A DNA stretch of 64,000 nt from Streptococcus cristatus. GTDB lineage: Bacteria > Bacillota > Bacilli > Lactobacillales > Streptococcaceae. The translations under genes and the position numbers were made by a program. The notes below the pieces were generated by a model, which saw only the letters and a program-made list of their open reading frames with translations, had not been told where the DNA came from and made no database searches. Shown here piece after piece: positions 1-8,894 of the stretch. Positions within the stretch are counted from its first letter, which is position 1; the number at the start of each line of letters is the position of its first letter. The stretch spans positions 94,303-158,302 of the forward strand of contig NZ_VSJJ01000004.1 of assembly GCF_008369405.1 (NCBI RefSeq), read 5' to 3'.

Positions 1-1
1 G

Positions 2-514
2 ACTCAAAGTGTCAATGCTTTACTGTTTCCTATGGAAAAGATCTTTGAGGCATACATAGCTAAGCAGTTGAAAACTAAGTGCTCTGAATGGAAGGTAGAA
101 ACTCAGAAACGAAGTAAATATTTATTTGATATTCCGAAAAAATTTGGATTGAAACCAGATATTATTATGTCTGAACAAGATCACGATGGAATTAAGCGAG
201 ATAACAATAAATCTATTGTTCTAGACACCAAATGGAAAAAGCTGATAAGCGATTCGAGTGAAAATTATGGAATCAGTCAATCAGATATGTATCAAATGTA
301 TGCTTATGCATATAAATATGATGTTGAAGATATTATTTTAATTTATCCTAAGCATAAAGAAGTCAAGTTGGCAAGTTTTCCTTCTTACATCCAAGAAGGT
401 CAGAAAAATGAGCATATAAAGAAAATAGTTGTAAAAGTCTTTTTATACGATTTATCGAATGAGGAAAAAAGTATAAAAGAGCTTGGAAATTTGATTAATA
501 AGGCTTCTGAGTAA
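2..514 (+). CDS. mcrC: McrC-like restriction component, 3' part only
   Basis: The reading frame is open at the left edge and continues upstream of the first visible Met (32), so this is the C-terminal part of a larger protein. LLFPMEKIFEAYIA followed by KPDIIM and VLDTKWKKL is the PD-(D/E)xK-like nuclease region typical of McrC, the partner of the McrB GTPase in modified-cytosine restriction. The D-x-K pair of LDTKWK and the D of KPDI would be the catalytic residues. McrB should lie upstream, outside the window. AT-rich compared with its neighbours, as usual for restriction genes. Family call is by pattern, moderately sure. Confidence 0.7.
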   Translation, partial: TQSVNALLFPMEKIFEAYIAKQLKTKCSEWKVETQKRSKYLFDIPKKFGLKPDIIMSEQDHDGIKRDNNKSIVLDTKWKKLISDSSENYGISQSDMYQMYAYAYKYDVEDIILIYPKHKEVKLASFPSYIQEGQKNEHIKKIVVKVFLYDLSNEEKSIKELGNLINKASE

Positions 515-518
515 CATA

Positions 519-554
519 AAAAGCAGGTATAGTAGTGATACTATACCTGTTTTT
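519..554 (+). terminator. Rho-independent terminator after mcrC
   Basis: Perfect 11-bp stem (524-534 with 539-549), 4-nt loop, then a run of five T on the + strand. Upstream A residues let it work in both directions, so it can also end the facing hydrolase gene. Confidence 0.85.
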
Positions 555-593
555 CTTTTATGTTAGAGAGTTGCCAAGTGCTGTATTTATAGC

Positions 594-1799
594 TTATTGC
601 TCATTGGGTTCATCTGTTTGAGCGGAATCGTTGCTTGTGAAAGGAAGATTCTTAGTGAATTCGGATAGATTTTCCTTGACCTCTTGGACAAGTTTGCTAG
701 GATTCAGCAGGTTGATGTCGTCCTTCCAAGACTGGTAGCGCATGTCTACCAGTAGTTTGGCAAGCCGCGTCAGCATTTCCCGCTCAGGGTCTGTGAGGGC
801 ATTGGCATTTTCAAAAACAGTCAGGATTTTGTTGACATTTTCAAGTTTGGCTAGATCATTGATGGAGGTGATGCCAGCATCTAGGATTAGGCCAAAAAAG
901 AGATCGAAAAAGTCTTTTAATTCCTCATCAGAAACGCTGTCAACCCAGTTTTTCAGAGTTTTATCTACTTGAAGGCTATCTGGATTGAGGTTGTCCAGTA
1001 GGACAAAAGTCTGGTCACTAATCTGCCAAGTGAAGGTATCGTGCTGGGCCAGACCGCCGATAGCTGTACTTTTGACAATCTGAGCCTGCTTGGGCGTTTC
1101 GAGCATCATTCCGACGATAGAGCCCTGCGGAATGTAGCGCTTTATCTTGTCTGAAATAGTCTGGTAGCCTTGACTGGTGATAACTGAATGATTCAGTCCA
1201 GGGGCATCATAGCTGTAAATACTCTGAATCCGCTCTTGAAATTCTAGCTCAATCTGACTAGCAGCGTAGGAGGCTAGATTTCCACCCTTTGAGTGACCAG
1301 TCAGGATGAACTGACCAGCTAGAGCATCCATGGCTTTTCGCAGATAATTGACTGCCGTTTTTTGAGCTGGGACCTGATCCATATAGGTCATGTGGAAGTC
1401 CTCTTTCCAGCCGATAATGGAATCATCGGTTCCGCGGAAAGTCAGGACATAGCTATCGGGCTTGATTTTGAAAATCATAGCTGCAAACTGCTTTTGAACA
1501 TCCGGGTCAATGTCATTGACATAGCCCATGAGTTTGATATTTTTAAAGCGGGTGGAGCTGGCTGCTTTTTCTAAAAGTTTCAGCCGATTTTTAGTCACCA
1601 ACATGGATAAATCCTGAGGCACCTTTTCAGCAGCTTCAAACAAGCGGCAAGTACAATCAGGGGACATCTGATTAGGCACAATCTGGTCAAAAGGCAGATA
1701 CATTATTTCCGTCAGCATCAGCATATCCAGTTCATTAAAGGGGGTGTCGTAGATACTGTCGTAAGCTACTTGGTCTAGGTAATCAAAAATTATTCCCAT
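594..1799 (-). CDS. DUF2974 (Mbeg1-like) alpha/beta hydrolase
   Basis: About 401 residues. The nucleophile elbow GHSKGGNLA marks a lipase-like serine hydrolase of the DUF2974/Mbeg1-like family, common in streptococci; an earlier FRGTDDS segment resembles the oxyanion-hole region of class 3 lipases. No signal peptide or membrane segment, so probably cytoplasmic. Substrate unknown. The start at 1799 (MGIIFDYL) is preferred because GGAG lies six bases before it and homologues begin with a similar (I/N)IFDYL segment; the Met at 1811 is an alternative. It stands alone, convergent with mcrC. Confidence 0.75.
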   Translation of the reverse strand: MGIIFDYLDQVAYDSIYDTPFNELDMLMLTEIMYLPFDQIVPNQMSPDCTCRLFEAAEKVPQDLSMLVTKNRLKLLEKAASSTRFKNIKLMGYVNDIDPDVQKQFAAMIFKIKPDSYVLTFRGTDDSIIGWKEDFHMTYMDQVPAQKTAVNYLRKAMDALAGQFILTGHSKGGNLASYAASQIELEFQERIQSIYSYDAPGLNHSVITSQGYQTISDKIKRYIPQGSIVGMMLETPKQAQIVKSTAIGGLAQHDTFTWQISDQTFVLLDNLNPDSLQVDKTLKNWVDSVSDEELKDFFDLFFGLILDAGITSINDLAKLENVNKILTVFENANALTDPEREMLTRLAKLLVDMRYQSWKDDINLLNPSKLVQEVKENLSEFTKNLPFTSNDSAQTDEPNEQ

Positions 1800-1867
1800 A
1801 TCGATCTCCATATTCTATCTTCTTACAGTATAGCATAAGTAGAGGCAAATTGTTAGAAAGGGAAAAG

Positions 1868-1914
1868 AAAAGAGCGGAAACCTGAAGATATTCTTCAGTA
1901 TTTCCAGCTCTTTT
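1868..1914 (-). terminator. Bidirectional-type terminator after the NRAMP-like gene
   Basis: Long imperfect hairpin with outer arms AAAAGAGC (1868-1875) and GCTCTTTT (1907-1914) and an inner CTGAAGA/TCTTCAG stem. It lies directly after the stop of the minus-strand transporter and gives T residues on the minus strand. Confidence 0.75.
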
Positions 1915-1917
1915 GAT

Positions 1918-3177
1918 CTAGTAAGCTTTACCGATGAGGATGGCGTAGATAAAGAATAAAGCGAAGCCAAAGAGGAAGATCAAACCAAGGATGGAAAGAC
2001 CTTTTAGCCATTTACCCAGATGTTTATTCTCGCTCGTAACGAGGAGGTAGTTTAGGAGGGCAAAAAATGGAGTAGTCAGGAAGGAAGCAATCATGGCAAA
2101 ACGAAGCATGAGGGCCACACTACCTTGGAAGAAGTAGATGATAATGCCACCGATAATGGCTGTAGCTGTCATCCAGATATGTAGAGTTTTCTGAGAAGTC
2201 TTCTCTTCATTGAGAAGGAGGCGTAGAGATTCAGCGTTTACACGAGAATAGCCATCAATAACGGTAATAACAGTACCGAAGATACAGAGAAAGGCAATGA
2301 AAGTAATCAGAATCCGTGTCCAATCACCAAGGACAGATGCGTACATCCCAACGAATTGCTGGATGTAGGCAGCGCCAGCATCTTGAACTGGTTGACCAGT
2401 TGGATACTGGACGAGAGCTCCCATAGCGACGAAGAAGATGGCCAGAATGGCCGTACCGATATACCCAACGTTAAAGTCAAAAAGTCCGTCCGTGACAGAG
2501 ATGTTGACAGATTTTCCTTTCTCAGCAGTCCAGAGGGAGTTGATTGCTGAAATCTCGATTGGAGCTGGCATCCAGCCCATCAGAGAAACGATGAAAGGTA
2601 AGGCAGCCATCTGCCAAGGTGTCTTTTCAACGAAGTCTGCTCCGTACTCAGGATGCTTGATAATAGCAACGATGACCGCAATAACGGTTGCAAAGGTTAG
2701 AGCAGACATGATCCATTTGGCAAGGCCATCAAGGAATTTATAGCCACCAAAGAGTAGCATTGCCCAGATCAGGATGATGAGGATCAGAGACCATTGAGTA
2801 ATACTGAGTCCAAGGGCATTTGGAAAGGCGCTGGCGATAATGGCAGCACAGAGAATCCCGACCCCTGCTGTATTGACCAAGGCGGAGAATACATTTAAAA
2901 CGAAGAAGATGCCTAAGTAGACTTTTCCTTTTTGGGCATAGCCTTCAACTAAGCTGTGACCAGTTTCTAAGGTATACTCAGCACCGAAGCGAAAGAAGGG
3001 ATATTTGAAGAGGTTGGCCAAGATGACCAGTCCCATCAAAGCCCAGCCATACTTGGCGCCTGCTTGGGCAGAGGAAACAATGTGAGAGCCACCAACAGCA
3101 GCAGAGGCCATGAGGATCCCAGGACCTAGAGCTTTTAGTTTAGACTGCCAGGTAGATGTCTGAGTTTGTTCTAGCAT
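1918..3177 (-). CDS. NRAMP-related divalent cation transporter lacking canonical metal motifs
   Basis: 419 residues, about 11 hydrophobic segments, NRAMP/APC fold. TM1 reads GPGILMASAAVGGSH where classic NRAMPs have the metal-binding DPGN, and TM6 reads GWMPAPIEIS where they have MPH. The fold is clear (GPGIL start, TM6 region after residue 195), but the manganese-selective residues are absent, as in the NRAMP-related Mg transporters and other divergent clades. The substrate is therefore open: Mg2+ or another cation is possible. Single gene with its own RBS (GGAG before 3177) and terminator. Confidence 0.8.
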   Translation of the reverse strand: MLEQTQTSTWQSKLKALGPGILMASAAVGGSHIVSSAQAGAKYGWALMGLVILANLFKYPFFRFGAEYTLETGHSLVEGYAQKGKVYLGIFFVLNVFSALVNTAGVGILCAAIIASAFPNALGLSITQWSLILIILIWAMLLFGGYKFLDGLAKWIMSALTFATVIAVIVAIIKHPEYGADFVEKTPWQMAALPFIVSLMGWMPAPIEISAINSLWTAEKGKSVNISVTDGLFDFNVGYIGTAILAIFFVAMGALVQYPTGQPVQDAGAAYIQQFVGMYASVLGDWTRILITFIAFLCIFGTVITVIDGYSRVNAESLRLLLNEEKTSQKTLHIWMTATAIIGGIIIYFFQGSVALMLRFAMIASFLTTPFFALLNYLLVTSENKHLGKWLKGLSILGLIFLFGFALFFIYAILIGKAY

Positions 3178-3382
3178 AATAATCTCCTTATTATAAAAAA
3201 TGAATTTTCAGACAATTCTGAATGTAGTGTTATTTTATCTTTTTACTCTACTTTTGTCAACACTTCTTGAATTATTTCTTGAAATTTTCTGAAAACAAAA
3301 TGAATTTCAAACTAAAAAAGTCTCTGTGATTTAAGGGAGAATTTGATATAATAGCAGTAAGAAAAATGAGTGAGGAAATGGA

Positions 3383-4069
3383 ATGCACAAGATTTTACTG
3401 ATCGAGGATGATGCGGTCATCCGTCAAATGATCAAAAAAATGCTGGAGCAGTGGGGCTATCAGGTTGTGGCGATTGAAGACTTCATGCAGGTGTTGACGA
3501 CCTTTGTCAAGGAGGAGCCCCAACTGGTGCTGATGGATATTGGCCTGCCCCTCTTTAACGGCTACCATTGGTGTCAGGAAATTCGGAAGATTTCGACGGT
3601 GCCCATTATGTTTCTGTCTTCGCGCGACCAGTCCATGGATATCGTCATGGCTATCAATATGGGCGCAGATGACTATGTGACCAAGCCCTTTGACAATAAT
3701 GTCTTTCTGGCAAAAGTTCAAAGCCTGCTGCGACGTTCATACGAGTTTGGAACGGATCAAAGCCTTTTGGAATATCAGGGCGTGATTTTAAACCTTAAAT
3801 CCATGGATTTGGTTTATGAGGGCGAGCTTGTGACGCTGACCAAGAATGAATTTCAGATCTTGCGGGTGCTCTTTGAGCATTCCGGTAGTATCGTGGCGCG
3901 TGATGACTTGATGAAGGAGCTCTGGAACAGTGATTTCTTTATCGATGACAATACCTTGTCCGTCAACGTTGCCCGCCTGCGTAAGAAGCTGGAGGAGCAC
4001 GGTCTGAAGCATTTCATTGAGACGAAAAAAGGGATAGGATACGGTTTAACCAATGGACATGCAGGATAA
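3383..4069 (+). CDS. bceR: BceR-type OmpR-family response regulator
   Basis: 228 residues: receiver domain (1-120) with acidic pocket EDD, phospho-acceptor Asp52 in VLMDIGLP and the conserved Lys of YVTKPF, then an OmpR-type winged-helix DNA-binding domain. The kinase gene overlaps its end by 17 bp. A -10 hexamer TATAAT lies at 3347-3352. Adjacent bceAB genes and the TnACA-N4-TGTnA boxes at 5041, 20359 and 20952 point to the Bce family, which senses bacitracin, lantibiotics or other lipid II-binding peptides. Confidence 0.85.
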   Translation: MHKILLIEDDAVIRQMIKKMLEQWGYQVVAIEDFMQVLTTFVKEEPQLVLMDIGLPLFNGYHWCQEIRKISTVPIMFLSSRDQSMDIVMAINMGADDYVTKPFDNNVFLAKVQSLLRRSYEFGTDQSLLEYQGVILNLKSMDLVYEGELVTLTKNEFQILRVLFEHSGSIVARDDLMKELWNSDFFIDDNTLSVNVARLRKKLEEHGLKHFIETKKGIGYGLTNGHAG

Positions 4070-5033
4070 AATTTTCTTTTTGAAGCATCATCTGTACTCC
4101 CGTCGCTTCATTTTGTCGCTCTTGCTGATTGTATTTTCGATTATGGGGATGTTTGCCTTTATTTTCGAAGACGGACGCAGTCTGCTAGAGTATCAGTTGC
4201 TCTTAGCCTTTCTCCTCGCTAGCTTTTTCTTGGGAATGGACTTAGCTAGCGCCTATAAGGAATACCGCAACCAGCTCTTCTACGCCTCAGGTCGGCCTCA
4301 GACAGCCTTAGAGGCTCTCCTTTCTGAGAAACTGGCTCTTTTGGAAATGGATAAGAAGAACCGTGCGATTGAGGAGAGGGAGAAGTTAAATGACTTGATG
4401 GACTATTATACGCTCTGGGCTCATCAGATCAAGACGCCTATTGTGGCTAGTTCATTGCTGGTCGGAGAGATTGAGGACAAGAAGGTCAAGAACCAGCTGG
4501 AGCAAGAGCTCTTTAAGATTGAGTCCTATGTGAATATCGTTTTGCAGTACCTTCGTTTGGAGAGTTTTCACGAGGATTTGGTCTTGAAAAAGGAAAATGT
4601 TGAAGACTTGGTCAAGGAGATTGTCAAGAAGTATGCGATTTTCTTTATCCAAAAGGGCTTGAGCCTCAATCTGCGTGATCTGGACCGAACCATCATCACA
4701 GATAGGAAGTGGTTCGTCGTTATTTTGGAGCAAGTGCTGTCGAACAGTCTGAAATACACCAGTCAAGGCGGGATTGAGATTTATTTTCAGGAGGATAGGC
4801 TTTATATCAAAGACAGCGGTCTGGGCATTCAAGATGCGGATTTACTACGCGTTTTCGAGCGAGGTTTTTCGGGCTATAATGGTCGCCTGACCCAGCAGTC
4901 GTCTGGCTTAGGACTTTATCTGTCCAAGAAAATCGCAGATGAGCTGGGGCACCAGATTAGCATCGCTTCGCAGGTCGGACAGGGAACGACTGTCATGATT
5001 CGCTTTTCTGAGAAAAAAATGATATTTGAATAG
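4053..5033 (+). CDS. bceS: BceS-type intramembrane-sensing histidine kinase
   Basis: 326 residues. Two N-terminal transmembrane helices (about 18-38 and 47-66) with almost no extracellular loop, the hallmark of BceS kinases that sense through a BceAB transporter rather than ligand. H-box Trp-Ala-His124-Gln-Ile-Lys-Thr-Pro, N-box around NSLKYT, G-boxes DSGLGI and SSGLGLYLS. Overlaps the regulator gene by 17 bp, indicating translational coupling. It needs a BceAB partner; two candidate pairs are in this window (5987-8747 and 21059-23807). Confidence 0.88.
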   Translation: MDMQDKIFFLKHHLYSRRFILSLLLIVFSIMGMFAFIFEDGRSLLEYQLLLAFLLASFFLGMDLASAYKEYRNQLFYASGRPQTALEALLSEKLALLEMDKKNRAIEEREKLNDLMDYYTLWAHQIKTPIVASSLLVGEIEDKKVKNQLEQELFKIESYVNIVLQYLRLESFHEDLVLKKENVEDLVKEIVKKYAIFFIQKGLSLNLRDLDRTIITDRKWFVVILEQVLSNSLKYTSQGGIEIYFQEDRLYIKDSGLGIQDADLLRVFERGFSGYNGRLTQQSSGLGLYLSKKIADELGHQISIASQVGQGTTVMIRFSEKKMIFE

Positions 5034-5034
5034 G

Positions 5035-5060
5035 CCAATCTTACAAGTTTGTAAGATTGG
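5035..5060. promoter_or_regulatory. BceR-type operator, 26-bp palindrome upstream of the traX-bceAB genes
   Basis: Starts one base after the kinase stop. Two perfect 12-bp arms around a 2-bp centre (arm CCAATCTTACAA). The core TTACA-AGTT-TGTAA (5041-5054) fits the BceR-box form TnACA-N4-TGTnA known from Bacillus. 15 bases later comes TGAAAGGTTA-N3-TATGG, which recurs after the boxes at 20359 and 20952. No T-run follows directly, so an operator is preferred over a terminator. Confidence 0.7.
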
Positions 5061-5144
5061 CAAGTGAAATTGAAAGGTTAGGTTATGGTACCGACCTTTC
5101 TTTTTTTGTAAGATAGATGTATAAAGAAGACAAGGAGATACGAA

Positions 5145-5903
5145 ATGAAAACAAGAGGATTGAACGCTTTCCAACTCAAGCTCTTCATGGCCTTTTTAAT
5201 GATTTTTGATCATATTAATAAGATTCCGGGCCTATTACCAACAGGCTGGGACGGGATTTTTCACCTGCTGACCCGTTGCGTAGGCGCTTGGTTTGCCTTT
5301 AGCGCAGTAGAGGGTTTTCTGCATACGCGCAACCGCTTGGCCTACAATGCACGCTTGTTTATCTGGGCGGCTATCATGCAGCTGGGCAATAGCATCTTGA
5401 CGCTGTTGTTCCAAGGCAAGGGAATTTATCTTGGCAATAATATTTTTCTTACTCTGGCCTGTGGCCTTCTGGTGCTCAATCTTGTATTTGGATTTTCAAA
5501 CAATAGCGGAGCTCCTAAGGATGAGAAGCGCTATTTGCGGCTTGGTGGGGCGGTATTGGTTGGTTTAGCAGGAGTCCTTTTGACAGAAGGTGGGATGACC
5601 ATCATTCCCTTTATGCTGCTTAGCTATATCTTCCGCAATCAGCCTGTCCTCAGAACTCTTTCTTACATTGTCTTGGCCTTTCTGCTCTTTTGTCTGAGCA
5701 TTGAAATCTACCCAACCATGGGAGCCACCATTTCGATGATGCTCTACAATTCAGACTGGGCCTTTATTACCGTCTTGCCCTTCCTCCATCTCTACAATGG
5801 CGAGCGAGGCTATAATGGCAAGTGGGGCAAGTATTTCTTCTATATATTCTATCCAGCCCATCTCTGGATTATCGCACTGATTGCTTATCTGGTGCAGAGA
5901 TAA
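5145..5903 (+). CDS. TraX family membrane protein
   Basis: 252 residues with about 7-8 hydrophobic helices. The start (LNAFQLKLFMAFLMIFDHI) and the following GWDGIFHLLTRCVGAWFAF match the TraX family, named after the F-pilin acetylase and related to membrane acyltransferases. In streptococci such genes sit beside Bce modules; an acyl or acetyl modification of envelope components would fit but is inference. RBS AAGGAG precedes ATG 5145. The BceR-like box 85 bp upstream and the co-directed bceAB genes downstream suggest co-regulation. Confidence 0.75.
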   Translation: MKTRGLNAFQLKLFMAFLMIFDHINKIPGLLPTGWDGIFHLLTRCVGAWFAFSAVEGFLHTRNRLAYNARLFIWAAIMQLGNSILTLLFQGKGIYLGNNIFLTLACGLLVLNLVFGFSNNSGAPKDEKRYLRLGGAVLVGLAGVLLTEGGMTIIPFMLLSYIFRNQPVLRTLSYIVLAFLLFCLSIEIYPTMGATISMMLYNSDWAFITVLPFLHLYNGERGYNGKWGKYFFYIFYPAHLWIIALIAYLVQR

Positions 5904-5986
5904 AAATATTGGCATTTAAAAATTAGTAAAATATGGAAATAAAGCTGTTTCTGTATTAAAATGGAATTATAGAAAAGGAGATCATG

Positions 5987-6766
5987 ATGACCTTATTAGA
6001 TGTACAACACGTGAAAAAGATTTATAAAACCCGCTTTCAGGGCAGCCAAGTGGAGGCGCTGAAGGACATTCACTTTACAGTAGAGAAAGGCGAATATGTC
6101 GCTATCATGGGAGAATCAGGCTCTGGGAAGTCCACTCTGCTTAACATCTTAGCTATGCTGGACAAGCCGACCGAAGGCCGTGTTTTCCTTAATGGAACTG
6201 ACACGGCAACCATCAAAAATAGCCAAGCTTCCAGCTTCCGTCGGGAGAAATTAGGCTTTGTATTTCAAGATTTTAATCTGCTGGATACCCTATCGGTCAA
6301 GGATAACATTCTCTTGCCTCTGGTTCTCTCTCGCCGTTCCATTACCGAAATGATGAAAAAACTTGTTACGACCTGCAATGAGCTGGGAATTAACAAACTT
6401 CAAGAGAAGTTCCCTTATGAAATTTCTGGTGGTCAGAAGCAACGGGTTGCAGTAGCCCGTGCCATCATCACAGAGCCTGAGATTTTGCTGGCGGATGAGC
6501 CGACGGGAGCCTTGGATTCCAAGTCTTCAGCTGCTCTTTTGGATGTCTTTGACGATATCAATGACCGTGGCCAGACCATTCTCATGGTGACTCACTCGAC
6601 TTCAGCTGCCAGTCGGGCCAAGCGGGTGCTCTTTATCAAGGATGGAATTCTTTACAATCAAATCTTCCGTGGCAACAAGACCGAGCGGCAGATGTTCCAA
6701 GAGATTTCCGATACATTGACGGTCATGGCAAGTGAGGTGGGCGATTATGTTCAAACTAACGAGTAA
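5987..6766 (+). CDS. bceA: BceA-type ABC transporter ATPase, copy 1
   Basis: 259 residues. Walker A GESGSGKST, Q-loop FVFQDFN, signature ISGGQK, Walker B ILLADEPTGALD, H-loop MVTHS: MacB/LolD-like ATPase of the peptide-resistance type. ATG 5987 is preferred over 5984 because AAGGAG then has a 6-base spacer and the paralogue at 21059 begins MTLLDVQH too. Its product differs from that paralogue at only two positions over about 250 residues, plus a different tail. The 3' end overlaps the permease gene. Confidence 0.92.
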   Translation: MTLLDVQHVKKIYKTRFQGSQVEALKDIHFTVEKGEYVAIMGESGSGKSTLLNILAMLDKPTEGRVFLNGTDTATIKNSQASSFRREKLGFVFQDFNLLDTLSVKDNILLPLVLSRRSITEMMKKLVTTCNELGINKLQEKFPYEISGGQKQRVAVARAIITEPEILLADEPTGALDSKSSAALLDVFDDINDRGQTILMVTHSTSAASRAKRVLFIKDGILYNQIFRGNKTERQMFQEISDTLTVMASEVGDYVQTNE

Positions 6767-8747
6767 ACTGGCCTTGTCAAATCTGATCAAAAATCGCAGT
6801 TTGTATTATCCGTTTGCTTTGGCGACGGTACTGGCAACAGCGATTTTGTATAGTTTTGTCTCACTGGCTCATAGCCCCAATATGGAGACCTCTTATGGTG
6901 GTACAGCAGCTCGCATGACCTTGCAGTTTGGTATCCATGTCATTCAGATTGCAGTGCTCATCCTCATTACTTATGCTAATAGCTTTGTCATGAAGAACCG
7001 CTCACGGGAGCTCGGTGTTTATAGCGTGCTGGGGATGGAAAAGCGCCACCTGCTAGTCATGACCTTCTTTGAACTCTGTGTCTTTTATCTGGGCACGGTC
7101 GGTCTGGGGGTCTTGTCTGGCTTAGCTTTGGACAAGATGCTTTACGCAGTCCTTTTGAAATTGATGGGAATGCCGGCAGTTCTTGCCTCGACCTTCCAAT
7201 GGCAGAATGTTTGGATGACACTGGCCAGTCTAGGTGTCGCTTTTGCGGTGATATTGTTGCTCAATTCTCTGCGTCTTCTACGCTATAGCTCTCTTAATCT
7301 GATGAAAGAAAAGAAAGCAGGCGAGAAGAAGGGACGCTTCCTTTTGCTGCAAACCTTGCTGGGGCTCTTGCTCATGGGTGTGGCTTATTACATGGCTTTG
7401 ACCGTTACCAAACCTGTCGCTGCTATCGGCAATTTCTTTATAGCCGTGATTATGGTTATCCTAGCAACTTATCTTCTTTTTAATGCAGGTTCGATTACAC
7501 TATTGCAATTTCTCAAAAAGCGAAAAGGCTACTACTACAAAACGCAGAATTTCATTTCTGTTTCCAATCTCATCTCGCGGATGCGTAAAAATGCAGCGGG
7601 CTTGGCAACTATCTCCATTCTATCTACCATGCTCCTCGTGACTCTGGTTGGTACAATCAATATCTATGTTGGAGGTCAGGATTATATTACCACCTTGCAT
7701 CCAAAGGATTATAATGTCAGCGTCGTCCTGCCGACATCAACTGATCAGACTGAAACACTGTTGGACAAGGTCCAGCAAGTCGCTCAGGAAACAGGGCTGA
7801 AGAAGCCAAGCTATACTACCTATCTCTACCAATCGGCCTTCATCATGAAACTGGCTGGAAATGATATCACTGTTCCAATGCAAGGCGAGCTGGATTCGGA
7901 TCCAAGTATCTTGACCAAGTCTGCGGGCACGATTACGGTCATCAATCGTCAGGATTATGAAAAAATGACAGGGAAAAAGATAGATTTGGCAGACGATGAA
8001 ACTCTTGTCTATGGAAAAAATGTTTCCCTAAATAAGGACCAGCCTCTCCGAGTGAATGGCAAGGACTGGAAGATTAAGCAGATTTTACCGTCGAATTTCA
8101 CGCATGGGAAAATCCCTAATCCAAACGATGTGGCCATGGAGCAGGGGCTCTATATGGTAGTCAATGATAGTAAAGCGGTTGGTCTCAATGTGGCTCATTA
8201 CTATTACATTGGAATTGCTTCAGATACTAAAGGCAGTAAAAAGTTTGTCGAGCAAGTCCAGCTGGCGTTGAGAGATACTTTGGATCAGGAACAGGCCCAA
8301 GATGGTAGCTACGCAATGGCCAGTGACCGTCATAGCGCAGAAAAGAGCTATCAGGAACTTACTGGAACCTTACTCTTCATTGGTGTCTTCCTCTCCGTTA
8401 TCTTCCTCCTAGGAGCTGTTCTCGTGATTTACTACAAGCAAATCTCTGAAGGCTATGAAGACCGTGATGGCTTTATCATCTTGCAAAAGGTCGGCCTAGA
8501 TGAAAAGCAGACTAGAAGTACCATTCGCAAGCAGATTTTGACTGTTTTCTTCCTACCTCTCATCTTTGCTTTTCTACATATAGCAGCAGTCTTTCATATG
8601 CTGCGCTTGATTGTTGCCCTATTGGGTGTGACCAATCTTCCTCTCTTAATCCAGACAACACTTGCAACTTGCGGCGTCTTCCTCCTGACCTATATTTTAG
8701 TATTCTTACTAACTTCCCGCAGTTACCGCAAGATTGTCGCCCGCTAA
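6747..8747 (+). CDS. bceB: BceB-type FtsX-domain permease, copy 1
   Basis: 666 residues, about ten membrane helices, FtsX-like domains at both ends (near residues 60-180 and 545-640) and a roughly 200-residue extracellular domain after about residue 305, the ligand-sensing part in BceB proteins. ATG 6747 chosen: GAGGTGG lies 7 bases upstream and the gene then overlaps bceA by 20 bp; GTG 6732 is in frame but has no RBS. With BceA it should remove or shield peptide antibiotics from lipid II-cycle intermediates and report flux to BceS. Confidence 0.9.
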   Translation: MFKLTSKLALSNLIKNRSLYYPFALATVLATAILYSFVSLAHSPNMETSYGGTAARMTLQFGIHVIQIAVLILITYANSFVMKNRSRELGVYSVLGMEKRHLLVMTFFELCVFYLGTVGLGVLSGLALDKMLYAVLLKLMGMPAVLASTFQWQNVWMTLASLGVAFAVILLLNSLRLLRYSSLNLMKEKKAGEKKGRFLLLQTLLGLLLMGVAYYMALTVTKPVAAIGNFFIAVIMVILATYLLFNAGSITLLQFLKKRKGYYYKTQNFISVSNLISRMRKNAAGLATISILSTMLLVTLVGTINIYVGGQDYITTLHPKDYNVSVVLPTSTDQTETLLDKVQQVAQETGLKKPSYTTYLYQSAFIMKLAGNDITVPMQGELDSDPSILTKSAGTITVINRQDYEKMTGKKIDLADDETLVYGKNVSLNKDQPLRVNGKDWKIKQILPSNFTHGKIPNPNDVAMEQGLYMVVNDSKAVGLNVAHYYYIGIASDTKGSKKFVEQVQLALRDTLDQEQAQDGSYAMASDRHSAEKSYQELTGTLLFIGVFLSVIFLLGAVLVIYYKQISEGYEDRDGFIILQKVGLDEKQTRSTIRKQILTVFFLPLIFAFLHIAAVFHMLRLIVALLGVTNLPLLIQTTLATCGVFLLTYILVFLLTSRSYRKIVAR

Positions 8748-8754
8748 TAAGTTT

Positions 8755-8780
8755 CCCTGACCTTTGGTCGGGGATTTTTT
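8755..8780 (+). terminator. Terminator after bceAB copy 1
   Basis: CCCTGACC / GGTCGGGG stem with a 3-nt loop followed by a T6 run at 8775-8780. Confidence 0.85.
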
Positions 8781-8894
8781 GATGTCTGGAATTTTACCAT
8801 TCATCTCCCTCATTTTACCGCTTGTCCAAAAAGCCGAGATTTTTCAAAAAAGACTTGTTATCATAGTCTCAGAAGTTAAGACAGGAGGAAAATC

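Noticed and set aside
5035..5060. Terminator after bceS
   Set aside because: Palindrome has a 2-nt centre and no T-run directly behind it, and matches the BceR-box form.
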